Shown piece by piece: positions 34,330-48,300 of a stretch of DNA of 64,000 nucleotides. The DNA comes from Macrocystis pyrifera. Lineage: Eukaryota; Sar; Phaeophyceae; Laminariales; Laminariaceae. Made by a program: the position numbers and the translations under genes. The DNA lies in the NCBI GenBank assembly GCA_031763025.1, contig JASSKH010000001.1, positions 23,747,840 through 23,811,839 of the forward strand, written 5' to 3'. The notes below the pieces were generated by a model. It searched no databases. It was not told where the DNA came from and saw only the letters and a list, made by a program, of their open reading frames with translations. The number at the start of each line of letters is the position of its first letter. Position 1 is the first letter of the stretch.

Positions 34330-34430
34330 GTCTGGGGGGGGGGGGGGGATGTACTTATTATCATGCATGGCCGTAGTCGTATGACCATAGACCCTCGCAT
34401 CCCTACAATGCCGGGACGGAGGGGGGGGGG
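34330..34430 (+). repeat. Family D copy following a poly-G run
   Basis: A G run, then ATGTACTTATTATCATGCATG, GCCGTAGTCGTATGACCATA, GACCCTCGCATCCCTACAAT and GCCGGGACGG, then a second G run. The order G run, CATGCATG, GTAGTCGTATGACC is kept in all copies. Confidence 0.65.
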
Positions 34431-34493
34431 GGGGCGGCGGGGGGGAGTATCTTCGTGGGGTTCGGTAGTGAAATATAACGGTGAGCCTCGTGG

Positions 34494-34595
34494 TGCCCTT
34501 TTCGGACTGCAGTCCCGTTTTGGGGACAAAGCACTCTAATTGTAAGTAGTTTGTCCCCAAACCGGGACTGCAGTCCTAACAGTCCTGACAGGGTG
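34494..34595. repeat. Palindromic element family B, well-preserved copy
   Basis: Arms GCCCTTTTCGGACTGCAGTC / CCGTTTTGGGGACAAA and TTTGTCCCCAAACCGGGACT / GCAGTCCTAACAG mirror each other around GCACTCTAATTGTAAGTAG. About 100 bp, non-coding. Confidence 0.7.
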
Positions 34596-36383
34596 AAAGT
34601 GTTGGCGGCGATTTCCCTCTAAAGTCGCTATTTGATTGAGTTGTAGCAGGTACCAGGTATGTCATCAAAGACGGTAGTGGAGCTGAACGTAAAAAAAGCG
34701 AGGCGGGGGGGGTTGGGGGGGGGACTCATTTGTTGCTTCCCTTAGTCATTTTCACCATCGACCACGCATCCCTTTGAAGACGGAGAAAAGCAGTGAGTAA
34801 AGCGGTCGGCGGTCCTTGTTACTGTGTAATGCTTGGGTAGCCTACGAGTCTCGGAGCCTTCATTGCTTGACATTAATAGTGGCTACACCCTACTCACACA
34901 TAGTACACCAGACAGATTCCAGGTCGCAGGCGCTGCACATTTGGTGCTTTTGGCCAAACAGAAGAATCCCAATTTTCCCCCATATATCATACGCCACACA
35001 ATGTTCTTCAGTAAAATCGAGGGTAATTGCAACCGAAACCGTCTGGGGTTTCCACATATCCTGGCGGAGGGATTCCCGCATCTCACCGGCCGCCAACCCA
35101 ACCACTACAAGACAAGTCGGGCGACAGTTCTGCTGCCGAGACCCCCGGAATCGTTCTTACACGCTGGGTCATGCTACACCACCACAATACTGACGGTGCT
35201 CCACAGCCCGCCGCTCATCACCCCCTAACCTGCTCCACGCAATCTCATTGGTCAGTAACAGCTGCCACGCTCAACCTAAAGTACGCGGCATATTTCATCC
35301 CAGGAGTATCCACCGTTCGTCTTTCGCGTACGCGCACAGCAGTACGCTCTCCGGCCCCTAGCACCGCGCTACCCAGCCACGTCACGCATGGGGCGGGGAG
35401 GGGGGTGACGGTTCCGACAGCTCTCACGCAGAACATACCGGTCAACCAAACTAGAAAGAAAAACAAAAAACCAAAAACTAGAAAACACACACGAAGAACA
35501 GAACTCAAAACGATAAACTACTCGTAGTGCGACACACACACAAGGAAAAAAAAATGCAGAAGAACCAGGCGTTTTTTCCCGCGCTGCAAAGTGAGAGACA
35601 TCTCCGTCCGAAGAACTTCCACCGCAGCAAAAATTTGACGGACAAAAAAAAAAAACAGAGATCAAGCCACAAAAAAAAAAAAACAATTTCCAGTGTTCCT
35701 GCTTGGCAGCGGGTGGTAGGTCAAGTCAGTGAGTCACCCCTTCACGGGACGTGGGTTACCGCCACAGAAGAGCAAACATCCTAGGAGACCACGGTTTGAC
35801 CCCTTGACTGACAACGCTCTGTCCACTGGAACTGGCATATTAAGGCCGGAAAAGACGGCCTTGACGCGTCAACAAAGACCGGTCTCCTATAGCACATTTG
35901 CAGGATGGAGGGGGCAGACCGCGGTACTTCAACCTCACGCCGCACACGACGAGACACCGCACCGGATACAGTTTAGTCGACCTAAACCAAGTCACATCAC
36001 ACCACCCACACACCCTCACCCTCCCTCCCAACATCATACCAACACACCTCGACTGTCACCAAAACACCCGGGCTCCCTTCCCTCTGCACACCAAAAACTA
36101 AACAAAACACTGGCTTGCAAGAAGCCTTCTCCCCTTCCATCCCCTCCTCTCTGCTCCCTGTCCCCCACACCACCGCCCCAAAATCCGGAGTGCTCCGTCC
36201 CGGCAATCTAGGGATGCGCGGGTCTATGGTCATACGACTACGGCCCTGCATGACACTAGTACATCCCCGCGCCCCCCCCTTCCCTCGTCCCGGTCCCCCC
36301 CCACCACCCCTCCTCCCCGTCCCTCCTCTCCCATGCGCGCGTCATGGCGCTACTCGCTACTGACGTGCGCTCTGAGAGCTTCC

Positions 36384-39300
36384 TCAGCAGCTGCCGAGCG
36401 TCTCCCAAGCCTTGTCCGCGGCTGCGGTGCGGGCGCTCTCAACGGCGAAGACGTCGGTAGTATGGTTGGAGTTGTAGATGTTCTCGAACGTCATGGGGTT
36501 TCCCGCGCATGTTTTCTTCCACACCTTGCCCCCGTCCAGAGTGTCGGTGTTGCTCCACACCGGTTGCTGAGATGGGGGATGGGGGTCAGCGTGGGGATGG
36601 GTATAGCACCAGTCAGGAGGGGGCAAGAAAAGGGGGGGGGTGTACTCGATATCATGCATGGCCGCAGTCCCCTCGCATCCCTGCAATGCCGGGTTGGAGC
36701 ACGTCGGGTTTTCACCGACCAGGCGGACATTGCTTGCACGAAGCGCGAAGCACCGTGAGGCGTTCGGCGAGTCGCATGAAGGGTGAGCTGCATCCTACTA
36801 AGAACCGCTTTTAAGGCGGATTTTCTAGCGTGTGGATGACAGCGTCAATGAATAGAGTTAATTTCTGGTGTGGCCACTTCCAGAGACAGCAATGGGTTTA
36901 TTATGTAACTGCCTCGTGGGTGCCTTACCATATACACACTACGTGATACGATCATCCCCCTTGTGCGGAGGGGAGGTTCTTCCCGCACAAAGATGATCTA
37001 ACTCGATCGCCAGCCGTGGTGACCGCCAAAAAAAAAAAAAAAAAAAAACACCCCGGCTGTCTAGCTCACGTGGTGAGAGGCGTTTTACAGCGTCGTCGCC
37101 AACCGACGCCAACCCAACCCATATATACACCAGGTATAAAATAGGGAGGGGGGGCGGGGGGCGGGGGGCGTTGTGGTGGGGGCAAGATGGACGAGGGGCT
37201 CATGATCTGGATGCCTTAGGAAAGCGCGCAATCAGATCAGGGGAAGGAAGGCGTTGTCATTGCCTGTAACCTTGGAAGACTGCTACATCTCAAACGAGTC
37301 ATGTCTTCACATTTTTTCAACAAAAAAAAATATGTGGGTCCCGAGTGGCACGTACACGTCGAAATCATGCTCCAAAGCTCAACTATTAATAATAACAGCT
37401 TCACTGCTCGGAGAAAGTCGCTCATCCACGAAGCAAGCCCACAATGGCTCGAGTGCGTCCGGACATGAGCTCTTATTCTGCTCCGGAAAGATGACGTACT
37501 AAATCCAGGCAGTTTTACCTCCAAAACGTGAATACGGTTCTAAAAGGGTTGGAAAAAAAAAAAAAAAAAGTTTTAACACCATTCGCGAGCGAAAACAACA
37601 AAACAACAAAACTAGAAAAACAAATCGCAGCTTTCAGTTTCAAAGTAGGGATTGTTACAAGAAACGGGGATAGTGTGTGTTCCTGTTCCCGGATTTAGCC
37701 GGTACACGGATAGAGGCGAGGGCCAACGCCCCTGCCGTCACCGCCTCTTTTACCTGAGATCCGTCCTCGGCGTGCACGCCGACCAACACGCCTCCCTCTC
37801 CCACCCCAACGCCCGTGGAGGAGGTGTCGACGATGTTGTAGATGATGCTCCCCCTGTGTCGAAGATCCCCCGCATGAAAGCACAACGAGCGAGCGCGACA
37901 GCCGAAATATCAATAAACAAAAAAAGGCATTCTACTTGTACGTATATACGTATCACACAGCTTGCAAACACGGGATGAGTTTCGGGGAAAATCTCGATGT
38001 CACAGCTGAGGTTTTCTTTCAAAGCTTCTAAAATGTGTGTATGCTCTTCGACTCACATTCATTTGCACTGTGGTATCAATCAATCGAGAACCAAGTCACA
38101 GGTTTGAGGCAAACTTTTCCATGAACACTACTGTACGAAAACGCCATCCAAAAGTAAAACCAAAATGAAAATCTCACGCATCATAGTACAGTAGTACTAA
38201 CAATGTTAATGTTACCAAAAAAGAAAAGCCTCTTACACATTCTGATGCAAGTTAATCCAGTACGAAGTGGTAGACTTAGGGCTTGTTTTTTCCATCAACA
38301 ATGCGAAAACGCCGTCAAAAAAAAATAATACCGAAATTAAAGCTGACGCATCATACTTAATAGTACCAATGTTAAATGTTATGTAAAACCAACTGCTTCT
38401 CTTTCTTTTGGGGGCGATGATCCCCTTATATGTAGCGTTGACGAGGATGAAGCCCTTCGCCTCCGTGTACACGAAAATACGAAAACCACACCACTAAAAA
38501 ACAAAACACACAACCAAACAAAAAAACTAAACATGAGAATCATCAAAATACCCAAAACAACAACGAAAACACAAAACGAATGGAACTCAAGGGAACACAA
38601 ACACGCAAAACACAAAAAAAACACAAAAAAAAACACAAAAAAACACAAACACAAACACAAACACAACGTCATAAAAAAAAAACACCACGCCCTGAAACCA
38701 AAAAAAAACGTTTAAACACTTTGAACACTGAAAACAGTGAAACACTACACCACTAAAAACACTACACCATAAAAACACACTGGTACGTCGTAAGACGCTA
38801 AAAACGTTACAAACACAAAAAAAAAAAAAGCACACACACAAAAATGACACACTTACGACAACACCATGAGACCACACACAACTCCGTCCCTCTTACTTGG
38901 GGGCGACGATCCGCTTAGCGGTGACGTTGACGAGGATGCAGTCCTCCGCCTCGATGTGCGAGCAGCGAACGTTCGTCAGGGCCGAGTTCTTGACCGACCC
39001 GGTGCCCAGCTTGCAGGCCGACACCATGCTCACCGCGTCAATCTCCACCCCATCCCCCACCTCGCTGTTAGACACGCGGCTACTCACGCCAAGGAACTCC
39101 CGCAAGAGGTCGGACTCTTCGCTCGTCTAAATAATAATGGTACCAGGTTATCATCGATTCGGTGTACAAGTAGTGTGTCAGTATTCATTATGGTTTCGTG
39201 TGTATTTTTGAATCGGAATGTCCGTTTTGAGTTATTAGGGTGTCAGGTATAGGCAGGTACCAATTTTCCAATCGTCGTTTTAGAGCAAATGCGTTTTTGT

Positions 39301-42300
39301 GTTGTTTTATTTCGAGAGGCGAGAAGGGTTGTTTTTTTTTTGCCGTCGTACCGTTTCGGGGGACAGCGGCGCGAGCGGGAGGGAGGGAGGGAGGGAGGGA
39401 GGGAGGGGGGGAGAGAGGGAGGGAGGGAGGGAGGGAGAGCGGGGAGAGAGGGAGGGAGGGGGGAGGGAGAGAGGGAGGGAGGGAGGGAGGGAAGTGGTCC
39501 ATATAGGCTGTCAGCATCTTATCTTGACATACGATCGGGCCACGTCGCTGCTAAATACTTCTCGATAAACTACAAAAAATATCGTTGATCCGAACACAAA
39601 AAAGAAGGGTTAGACTGACGGGAGTTTTTCAGCTAAATAAATGGCTATCCAGCACATTTGAATACGTCGCATTTGCGTTTCATTAACATTTTCGACAGAA
39701 TACTTGGCTGCGTAATCCACCCAGTCCATGTTTTTCGTATATCGGGCCGCCCGTTCACCTTTTCTCAATGCCCTTTTCGGGTGTACCTTTTCACGAGTAT
39801 CGGCGACAAATACCACGTACCGGGTACCTTTAAGAAAGAGAGCTCCCCATAACATGTTTGCGTACTGTATGTAGGAACCTGAGAAAAAGTACTGCTGTAG
39901 GTACCTCCTCACAGTAGCCTACAATATCCCAGGACAACAGACTCAACAATAGCCTACTGTCTGATAAACCGTACGAGCAGGTACCTCCTCCACGGTGGAA
40001 TGAACTTTTACATCCTGGGCAATAGACTCAACAATAGCCTACTGTCCGAGAAAACGCACTGTCGATACCTGCTTTACGGTGTCATGACTATGCACACCCT
40101 GAGCAATAGGCTCAACACTAGCCTACTGCTTCGACACTAGACGAGGGGGGAAATCTATCGATGGCTTCCGGCGGCCACAAAAGACTGTGGAACGAGTCTA
40201 GCGATAAGAGTATTGTCGGCAACGATAGGTGCTGTCCACGTCAATAGATAACTGGTTTATTGTACCAGGTAGGCGACAATAGACGTACTGACCGTTGACA
40301 ATAGACTTGGAACTTAGCATTGACGGCAGTCATTTTGTCCTGGCAACATGCGCTATGGATGCTGCCAAAATCGAGAGGCATTGTATATCGCACTAGCTTG
40401 TGAAACGTGCTCGTGGACAACCACTGCCAGCCGCAGTAGAATCTGACAAAAAGTAAGAAGGCACCTCCTCCAAACCTTGCCATGGCTCTTCACGGCATCA
40501 GATCGCCAAAGCTGTAACCGCCACAACATAACGAGCAGGTGGAGTACCGCAGACCAATCAAAATCACCGACGCTAGCCCACGTATAAAACCTCACCGAGG
40601 TGAGCAGGTTGTTGTTGGTGCGGTATAGCCGCAGCATCCCGTAGTCCCACCAGCACGCCTGGTCCCCCACGTTGACGGCTCCGAACACGCCCATCGACTT
40701 AGCCTCGCTCGTTGCCATGAACTTGTCTGGGGGGGACAAGACAGATGGACACGCGGAGGAGGATTAAGGGTGGTGGTACAGCAGCAGTGCCGGTCCCTCC
40801 ATAGTGCCAGTTGCCCGTTATATACTACACAGAGTGTCTGCGGGATCGCTTGGCACATACGTGATTCACCCATACGGTAATGTGCGGGGTAATTAGTGCC
40901 GGTTGGTTGCCGCTATATAGTGCCGGTATTGTTGATTGGTGCATATCATACCGAAACTACAGAGGGACCGGCACTACTGTAGTTGCGCGGTGGCAGGGAT
41001 AAGGGTGCGATCAGTCTCGAACCAATTATTTTCCTGCTCGATAAAAAACGCGTGCCGTGTGCGCGAACCCTCACCCCCCCCCCCCCCCCCCCCCTTCCTC
41101 CCCATTTCCCTTCCCATCATGCCTCCAACCCGTTCCGTGTGGATTTGGCCTGTAGTAACATTAGGGTGTCTGCGAACGATTTGATTGGAACCAATTTGGT
41201 CGGGTTTCATGTTGGGTCTTTTTCCTATTAATAATAATATGTCCCTGAAAATAATTATCGTTCGTATATTAATCTTCAATAAAACCATTCCTTATATTTC
41301 GGGACAGAGTGACGTACAAAAAAAACGGCCCGAATCCACGCACGGAACCTAATTTCTCGCGACATCAACGCCATGGGGCGACCGCTCTGCTTCCGTCGTA
41401 CGGCGGTACTTGGGCTTCTTGCACCAGCGCGTGGACTGCGGCCGGTGAACTCCCCACCGTTGCCGGTACAAGGGCAGAGCGGTCGACAATGCCGTTCACG
41501 TCGGCGAGGAACTCCTGCACGCAACGCGTGTGGCCTCCGATTTCGCTCCTCATGCCGTACGGCCGCATCCATCGCGAGTTGGTCGGCTTAGTGATGTGGC
41601 TATCAACTGAGACTCGGCCCGGCATCTATATCTCCAACGGAGTTAACCCTTTCGGTACATCAGTTCCGTTTTGGGGACAAACTACATAGTTAATAGGACC
41701 TATGGTACACATAAAAACCTATATATTTACCTATTTCTACCAACAAAATTTGGTCCCGTTATCTATGGACCCCCGTAATAGTTTGTCCCCAAAACTGACC
41801 TTAAGAGACTGCAGTCCGAAAAGGGTTAAAAAGCAGTGGGTACGTGTGTAGTGCGCACAAAGACGAGGCACAACTTTCAATTCTCCCAACAACAAAACAA
41901 GAAACAAAAAAAAGACTAAAATCACCCACCTAGGCAAGCCCTCATCCTCTTGAAGTGCGCCAAGGCCTCCTCCGCGGGGGTCCCCTTGCCGCCCATGATC
42001 TCTACGTACGCCGCCTCCTCCAAGGTGAACTGTGTAACACCGTGGGAGGGAACAGAGGTGGGGGGGGGAAGGGGGTGGGGGCGATGGGGGTCTGAGTGAG
42101 AGGCTAATCAGTTACTATTACGGGGGACCATAGCAAATAGGACCAAATTTCGTTAGTAAAAATAGGTGAATATAAAGCTTTTTATGTATACCATAGGTCC
42201 TATTAACTATGGACCCCCGTAATACTACAAACACAAATGCATACAAATTCCAACCAATTTCTCCGCAACAACGAGGGTGGAGTTCTAAAGAGGTGAGATG

Positions 42301-45300
42301 AGAGACGGGGTAGGGGCGGGGATCGGGGTCGGGGTCGGGGTGTGGGTGGGGCGGGAAGTGGGGGGTACAGAGGGGTGTGGGGTACTCATGCCATGCATGA
42401 CCGTAGTCGTATGACCACATACATACACCCTCGCATCCTCGCAAGGCCTGGACCGGGCACGCCGGTTCTCTTTCACCGACCAGGCAGAGATCGCTCGTTG
42501 CACCAAGCGCGCCTGCGGGGGGCGGATATATAAAAAGATATGCACATGCGTCCACCGTCTCGATCCCAGACCCTGCCGTTCCCATTTTACGGCAGTGGGG
42601 ATATATAGCTTTGGTAGAATGACATCGGACAGGACAGGAAAACAAAGTTCAAATCGACTCCTCTCCTCCGCGTGGTTGAAGCGACAGGAAAAGAAAAAAC
42701 GCGATTGTTGGACAGTTAAGGGACAAAACCAAAACGCGGCACCACGCGGACGGACCGTGCCGACAGCCGAGGCTGGATCGAGAGCAAGCGGCGCAAGGCA
42801 AGCAAAGTCGTCGCGGCCGAAATCCAACCAGCCAACGAGAACCCTAAACAGTAGCCCTGACCGCCTGGGAAAATTCTCGGAAGATTCTCTAAAGTTCTTT
42901 GAAATGAAAACACGTGTGGGAGAGATAGGAGTGGACAATCAACCGTTTTGTTAAAGTTCCGAGGCCGAGCCGTAAACGCTATTGAACGTGTCCAACGAAT
43001 CGCGAAATTACCCGTTTTAACCCCCAAGCCTGCCGGCTTTTGATTCCAGTACACTTGTCTTACAGGTCCTCAAAACCAAAAAAGACACCGCTATAATCCC
43101 ATGGCGTAGTCGAGCATTGGCCTCCTCCGGCGTCAATCATCCCAAAACGTACCGGCTGCCAAACAAAGAAAAACACAAAAAAAGCCGTCTCTCGGTGTCA
43201 AACCTACAGCCTCCAATTTTGGGAAACCATCAGCGCTCAATCTAAAACAAAGGCGTCTAACGTCGGATCTACTTCCGTACTCTTTTACAAACACGCACAA
43301 CCCGTTTTAGAGACAAGTTACTTGGAGTTAGAGTAGAGTAAAAGCGGTTAACACGGGTTACCAGCTATGCAAAATACATTGGCATATATACATGCATAAA
43401 TACCATTTTAGACTTCCGATATTACAATGGGAGGAAAATCAAAAACAGGCAGCAAAATCTCAACAACAAACAATAACACAACTTACCGGCATCCACAGGT
43501 GCGGGTCGGAGTCGAGCTTCCCCTCCTTCGCAGTCAGCTCTGGCTTGAACTCTTCCACAAGAGCCTGCGAAACGGCACGAATCCACATCAGAATCACGGA
43601 ACGAAAAGAAACAAAGCGAAACGACATGAAACCCCACGCGAAAAAAACGTACGGCACGAAACGAAACGGACTGACGTGAAACGCCAGGAAGCGACACGAC
43701 ACGACACGACAGAGAACTACGCATCGAACCGACACGACTCGAAACGAATCGAAAATACACGAAGCGACACGGCGACAAAGCAACACGAAACACGATCAAG
43801 CGAATCGAAGCGAATCGAATCGAATCGAAGCGAAACGACATAAAAACAAGAACAAAAAACAAAGCGAGACAGAACGAGACAAGTCAAAAAAAGACGCAAC
43901 GATACGGCACGAAACGAAACGAAACGAAACGAAACGAAACGAAACGAAACGAAACGCCAAAAAACGAAACGAGCCGAAACGAAACGTCACAACACGACAC
44001 GAGCGAAAAATGAAACGCCAGATGCATACGAGTACGAAGCTGGTTTGCAGAACGTTTTTCTTACGTCGACGAGAAGGTTGGACATGCTGAACGATCCCAG
44101 GGAGGCGCCGACCGACTCGATCGTGCCCAGGGACTTCAGCAGCCGGGTGGCGACGGAGTGGGACACCTTCTCCACCTGGTGTCACAGCACGAAAGGCGCG
44201 TCCAGAAGGGAAAGGCAAAGGGCGTCAAAAAGGAAGAGGAAAGGAGGCAAAAAGCGAAAGGTGAAAGGGGACCACAACGAGAAGGGAAAAAAAAGGGGGG
44301 GGAGGAGGTAAAACAAAAAAAAAGAGGAAAGAAAAGGAAAGGAGAGGAGAGGAGAGGAGAGGTGGGCAACAGGGAGAGGGGAAAGGAAATATTTACGTGC
44401 GAAAGGAAAAAGAGGAAGGGGAAAAAAAAAATGGAAACAGGTGCGAACAGGAAAAAAAAGAAACATGGGCGAAAGGGAGAGGAACAGCGTCCGCAAGAGA
44501 GAGCAAAGGAAGTCAAAAGGGAAAGGAAAGGCGCCCCGAACAAGGGAAAGGAATCACACCCAAAACTTGAAACAAAAAAAACCAACACAAAAAATGGCTA
44601 TATACGCTACGAAAATACACAGACACCACCACATCATTAACCTCTTTCCCGCTGCATCCACGTTTTCGTGGACATACTGCTCGGAATCAGTGACGCCTAT
44701 TTGTAGCCGCTCTATTACGGAGGGCCATAGTAAATGGGACCAAATTTTGCTAGCAAAAATAGGGAAATATATAGGTTTTTGTGTGTACCGTAGGTGTTAT
44801 TTACTATGGCCGTCCGTAATAAACCTTTTGCCACTCTGGCCGTTTAGTATCCGTGTTATGACGGGGGAACATAGTAAATAGGACCAAATTTTGTTAGTAA
44901 AAATAGGCAAATATTTAGTTTTTATGTATACCATAGGCCCAATTAACTATGGACCCCCGTAATAATAACAAGCGGTCATCTTTGCGGACAGTGGAAGCGT
45001 GGACACCTACAAATGGCGAATATTTTCGTAGGTTTTGCGCTCGGGGCTTAGCGCCGACCCTCCCTCCGACCCGAACGCCGACCCTAACCCTACACCAGCG
45101 ACCAGCGTTGGGATGCTCTGCTTCGCAAGACTCCGGATTATTCATTCGGCCGACTTGGGCGCTGTGCTTGCAAAGACTCTACAGGTTGATTCGGCCCTGT
45201 GGCGTGGAAAAAACCCTAGGGTGATATCTCCGAGCCGCGTTTAGCAACATGGCCCTCAGGCTCGAGGCTGGCAGCATTGTATGGAGCATGAAACGCCTCC

Positions 45301-48300
45301 GTGGATATTTGAGGGGTGCTTCCTTCCGCATATTTCATGACCGGGGAGAAGGGGAAGCGAAGGCCCGGAAGGGGGAGGACGGTGAGGCCTCCCGTCGAGG
45401 GGCAGGGGGCGCTGCCTGCCGGGGTCGACGCCGGCTGACCACGAGCCGCAGCCCTCTTTCTTGGAGCATTTAAACCCCGGACCAGCGCGACAGTTTCCTG
45501 AAACCTTTAGCCAACCAGAGCGCGCAAATAGCTACCTTAAGAAACGATTCATCATTCTCAGCAGGTGCCCCCTGTTGTGGGAATGACGGCATTTCATCGT
45601 TTCCCTAGTTACCTGGGCGGCGTTTCCGTCCGGGTTTACAGCGATGAGGCCGTAGTTGTCAAGCCCCTTCGCCTTCCACTGCACTTCGTCCATCATGGGC
45701 CCCAAGGCGCACAGGATGTCGGCGTGGTGGGTGGACGTGTACTCCACGGCAACGGAGGGGATGAACACCTGCGAAACCGCAGCATGCACAAGAGGAGCCA
45801 CAGTAGCCGCATCAGTAGCCGCGGGCAGAAGCGACAGCAAGGGGAGAAAACAAGAGCAATAGCAGCAGCAGCAGTGTGAGCAACATTGATAGACTATACC
45901 AGGCACCAGGTATAGAACAAGAAGTATTTTGCATATCTCTTCAAGCAAAAAGCAACAGCGGGGGGAACTAACACCTGCGAGGCAGTAGCAGTGACAGCAG
46001 TAGCCGCAGCAGTAGCCATAGCAGCACGTAGCCACAGTACAACAGAAGGCGAATAAATAGCCGCAAGAACACTGGCAAGAAACAAATCCTACCCATGGAC
46101 ACGTTGACATACGTACACCTACAGTAGTTGCCCCGCAAGGTCTGGCGATGGCCCACGCGGCTACGAATCATTGACAAACACACGAGGGACCAATCGTGGG
46201 CGAAGCACACACACACATAAATCACGGACAATCACACACGACACACTCTAAACAAACCAAAACGACAAAACTCAAATCATTAATAGAACATAACAAAACG
46301 CCGATGTTATGTGAAACACACCACACAGACACAACAACAAACACAGACACAGACCTGGTCGCCCCAGAACACGACATGCGGCTACAAATCATGGACACAC
46401 ACAAACACCCAACGCTAACACATAAAACACACAAATCATAGACACAACCCATGGGCAAACAAAATCATGGACTCACAGATAATATGCAACGGTGTGTTTA
46501 GTAGAGTACAGCAGCAGTGCCGGTCCCTCTATAGTGCCGGTTGAGTAGTGCAGCTTTCCCGCAATAGTGCCGGTGAATCGCTCGACACCGATGGTACTAA
46601 TCCGTGTGGTAGTGTGCGGAGTAAATAGTGCCGGTTGCCGCTATAAAAGTGCCGGTATGGTTGGCTGGCGAACACCGGCACTATAGAAGGGCCACTACTA
46701 CTGTACACTGCATATTCTGGGGTACCCGGGTACCAAACCCGGGTTGTTTTGGTCATACTCAGGTAGGTACGCAGCTACCCCTATAGTATATAATATATAT
46801 ATAATATACCCTACAAAATCACACCCTTGCAAGCATGGAACACACAACACAATCATGGGACACAATAAAACACATACATTGAGCTAACACATACACGCAA
46901 ACATGTATGCAAAAAAAAAAAAAAAAAAAAAAAAAAAACCCGAACCACAAAACACACAAAACACGGACCAAAACACCTGAAACACCCAAAGCCAGCACAA
47001 AAACCCATAAAACACACCCTAATACACCCAAACACACAGAACAAAACACCCAAACACATCACACCCAAACAAAAAACCGTAACACACACGAAAAAAAAAA
47101 AAATCACACCAAAAAAAAACACGAGACACGACGATCTAAATATACCTGGTCGCCCCAGAAGACGGAGAGGCGGCCTTTGCGGCTCTTCCCGTAGACGCCG
47201 GTCTGCTTGATCACACTCTCCAAGATGGTCAGGGGGGACGGCTTTCCGTTAATGTCCGCCGTGACGGCCAGCTTGACGCCGGGCTTGTTGTTGTTCTCGG
47301 ACCCGGGCATGGGCGCGAGGCGAGTTCCCTTCCCCGCGGTGTGGTAGAGCCCCACGCTGATCTGCGGAGGGGAAAAATATGGAGGGGGGGAGGGGGGGGG
47401 GGGGGCGTTCTCATTTGTTGCATGCTAGTGGGGGGGGGAGGGCTTACTTATTTGCTTGCCTTAGTAATTTGCCCTTTGAACACGTATCCCTTTCGAGACG
47501 GAGCGATAAGGAGGGGTGGGGCACTCGTTGTCATGCATGGCTGTAGTCGTATGATCATAGACCATCGCATCCCTACAATGCCGGGACGGAGCACGTCGGG
47601 TATACCAGGCAGACATCGCTTGCACCAAGCGCGAAGCGAAAGCACCATGAGTTATTCGGCGAGTCGCATGAAGGGTGTGCTGCATCCTACTAAGAACCGC
47701 TTGTGAGGCGGGATTTCTTGCACATGGATGACAGCGTCGAATGAGGTGGGGTAGGGAGGGGCGGGGGGAAACGTTCGGGCGGCGTTTTCTCTCGACACAG
47801 AGCTTCGTTATGTATCACAGCATTACAGCGTTCGGCAGGGAAAATTCTGCCAAACGCTCCACACGCCAGACCGATCGTGATCTACTGCACGGATAGATCA
47901 TCTGGACAGATCACCACACAGATCATTCCGACATATCACCATATAGATCGTTCAGACAGATCACGATCTAGATCGTTCGGACAGATCACCATATAGATCT
48001 ATCTATGCACAGATCACGATCTAGATCGTTCGGACCATATAGATCTATCTGTGGACAGATCACGATCTAGATCGTTCGGACAGATCACCCTATAGATCGT
48101 TCAAACAGATCACGACAGAGATCATTTACTGTACGCGAATCCTGATTTTGCCGTTGAGAGAGGTTTGAGCATGGGGTGTATCACACGGATCTCACCCGGT
48201 AAAACATCAACTAGAAACAGTATATCAGGGATATTTATCTGCCGTCTAAGATCTTCGTACTGAGTAGATCGCGATAATCGGGGATCTGTTCCGTCCAATG

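Larger units (their letters stand above)
32761..36383. other. Intergenic region of palindromic elements and unassigned DNA
   Basis: Holds family B copies (33129-33208, 34494-34595), a worn family C copy (33507-33783) and family D copies (34330-34430, 34693-34790, 36187-36275). A minus-strand frame at 34890-35105 (MVGLAAGEMRESLRQDMW..) has protein-like composition but I do not recognise it. The 35027-35527 plus frame is low-complexity toward its end. The stretch 36000-36383 is the 3' flank of the nucleotidyltransferase gene on the minus strand. Confidence 0.45.

Noticed and set aside
38379..38877. Phe/Val/Cys-rich minus ORFs
   Set aside because: A/C-rich intron of the nucleotidyltransferase gene; only the exon 9 remnant at 38397-38478 has meaning.
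44136..44640. Phe/Leu/Ser-rich (minus) and Lys/Glu-rich (plus) ORFs
   Set aside because: Purine-rich intron DNA read in open frames; exon 5 at 44065-44175 is the only supported coding part.
47878..48125. CRISPR-like array
   Set aside because: Units are degenerate tandem copies without unique spacers, and the setting is a eukaryotic intron.
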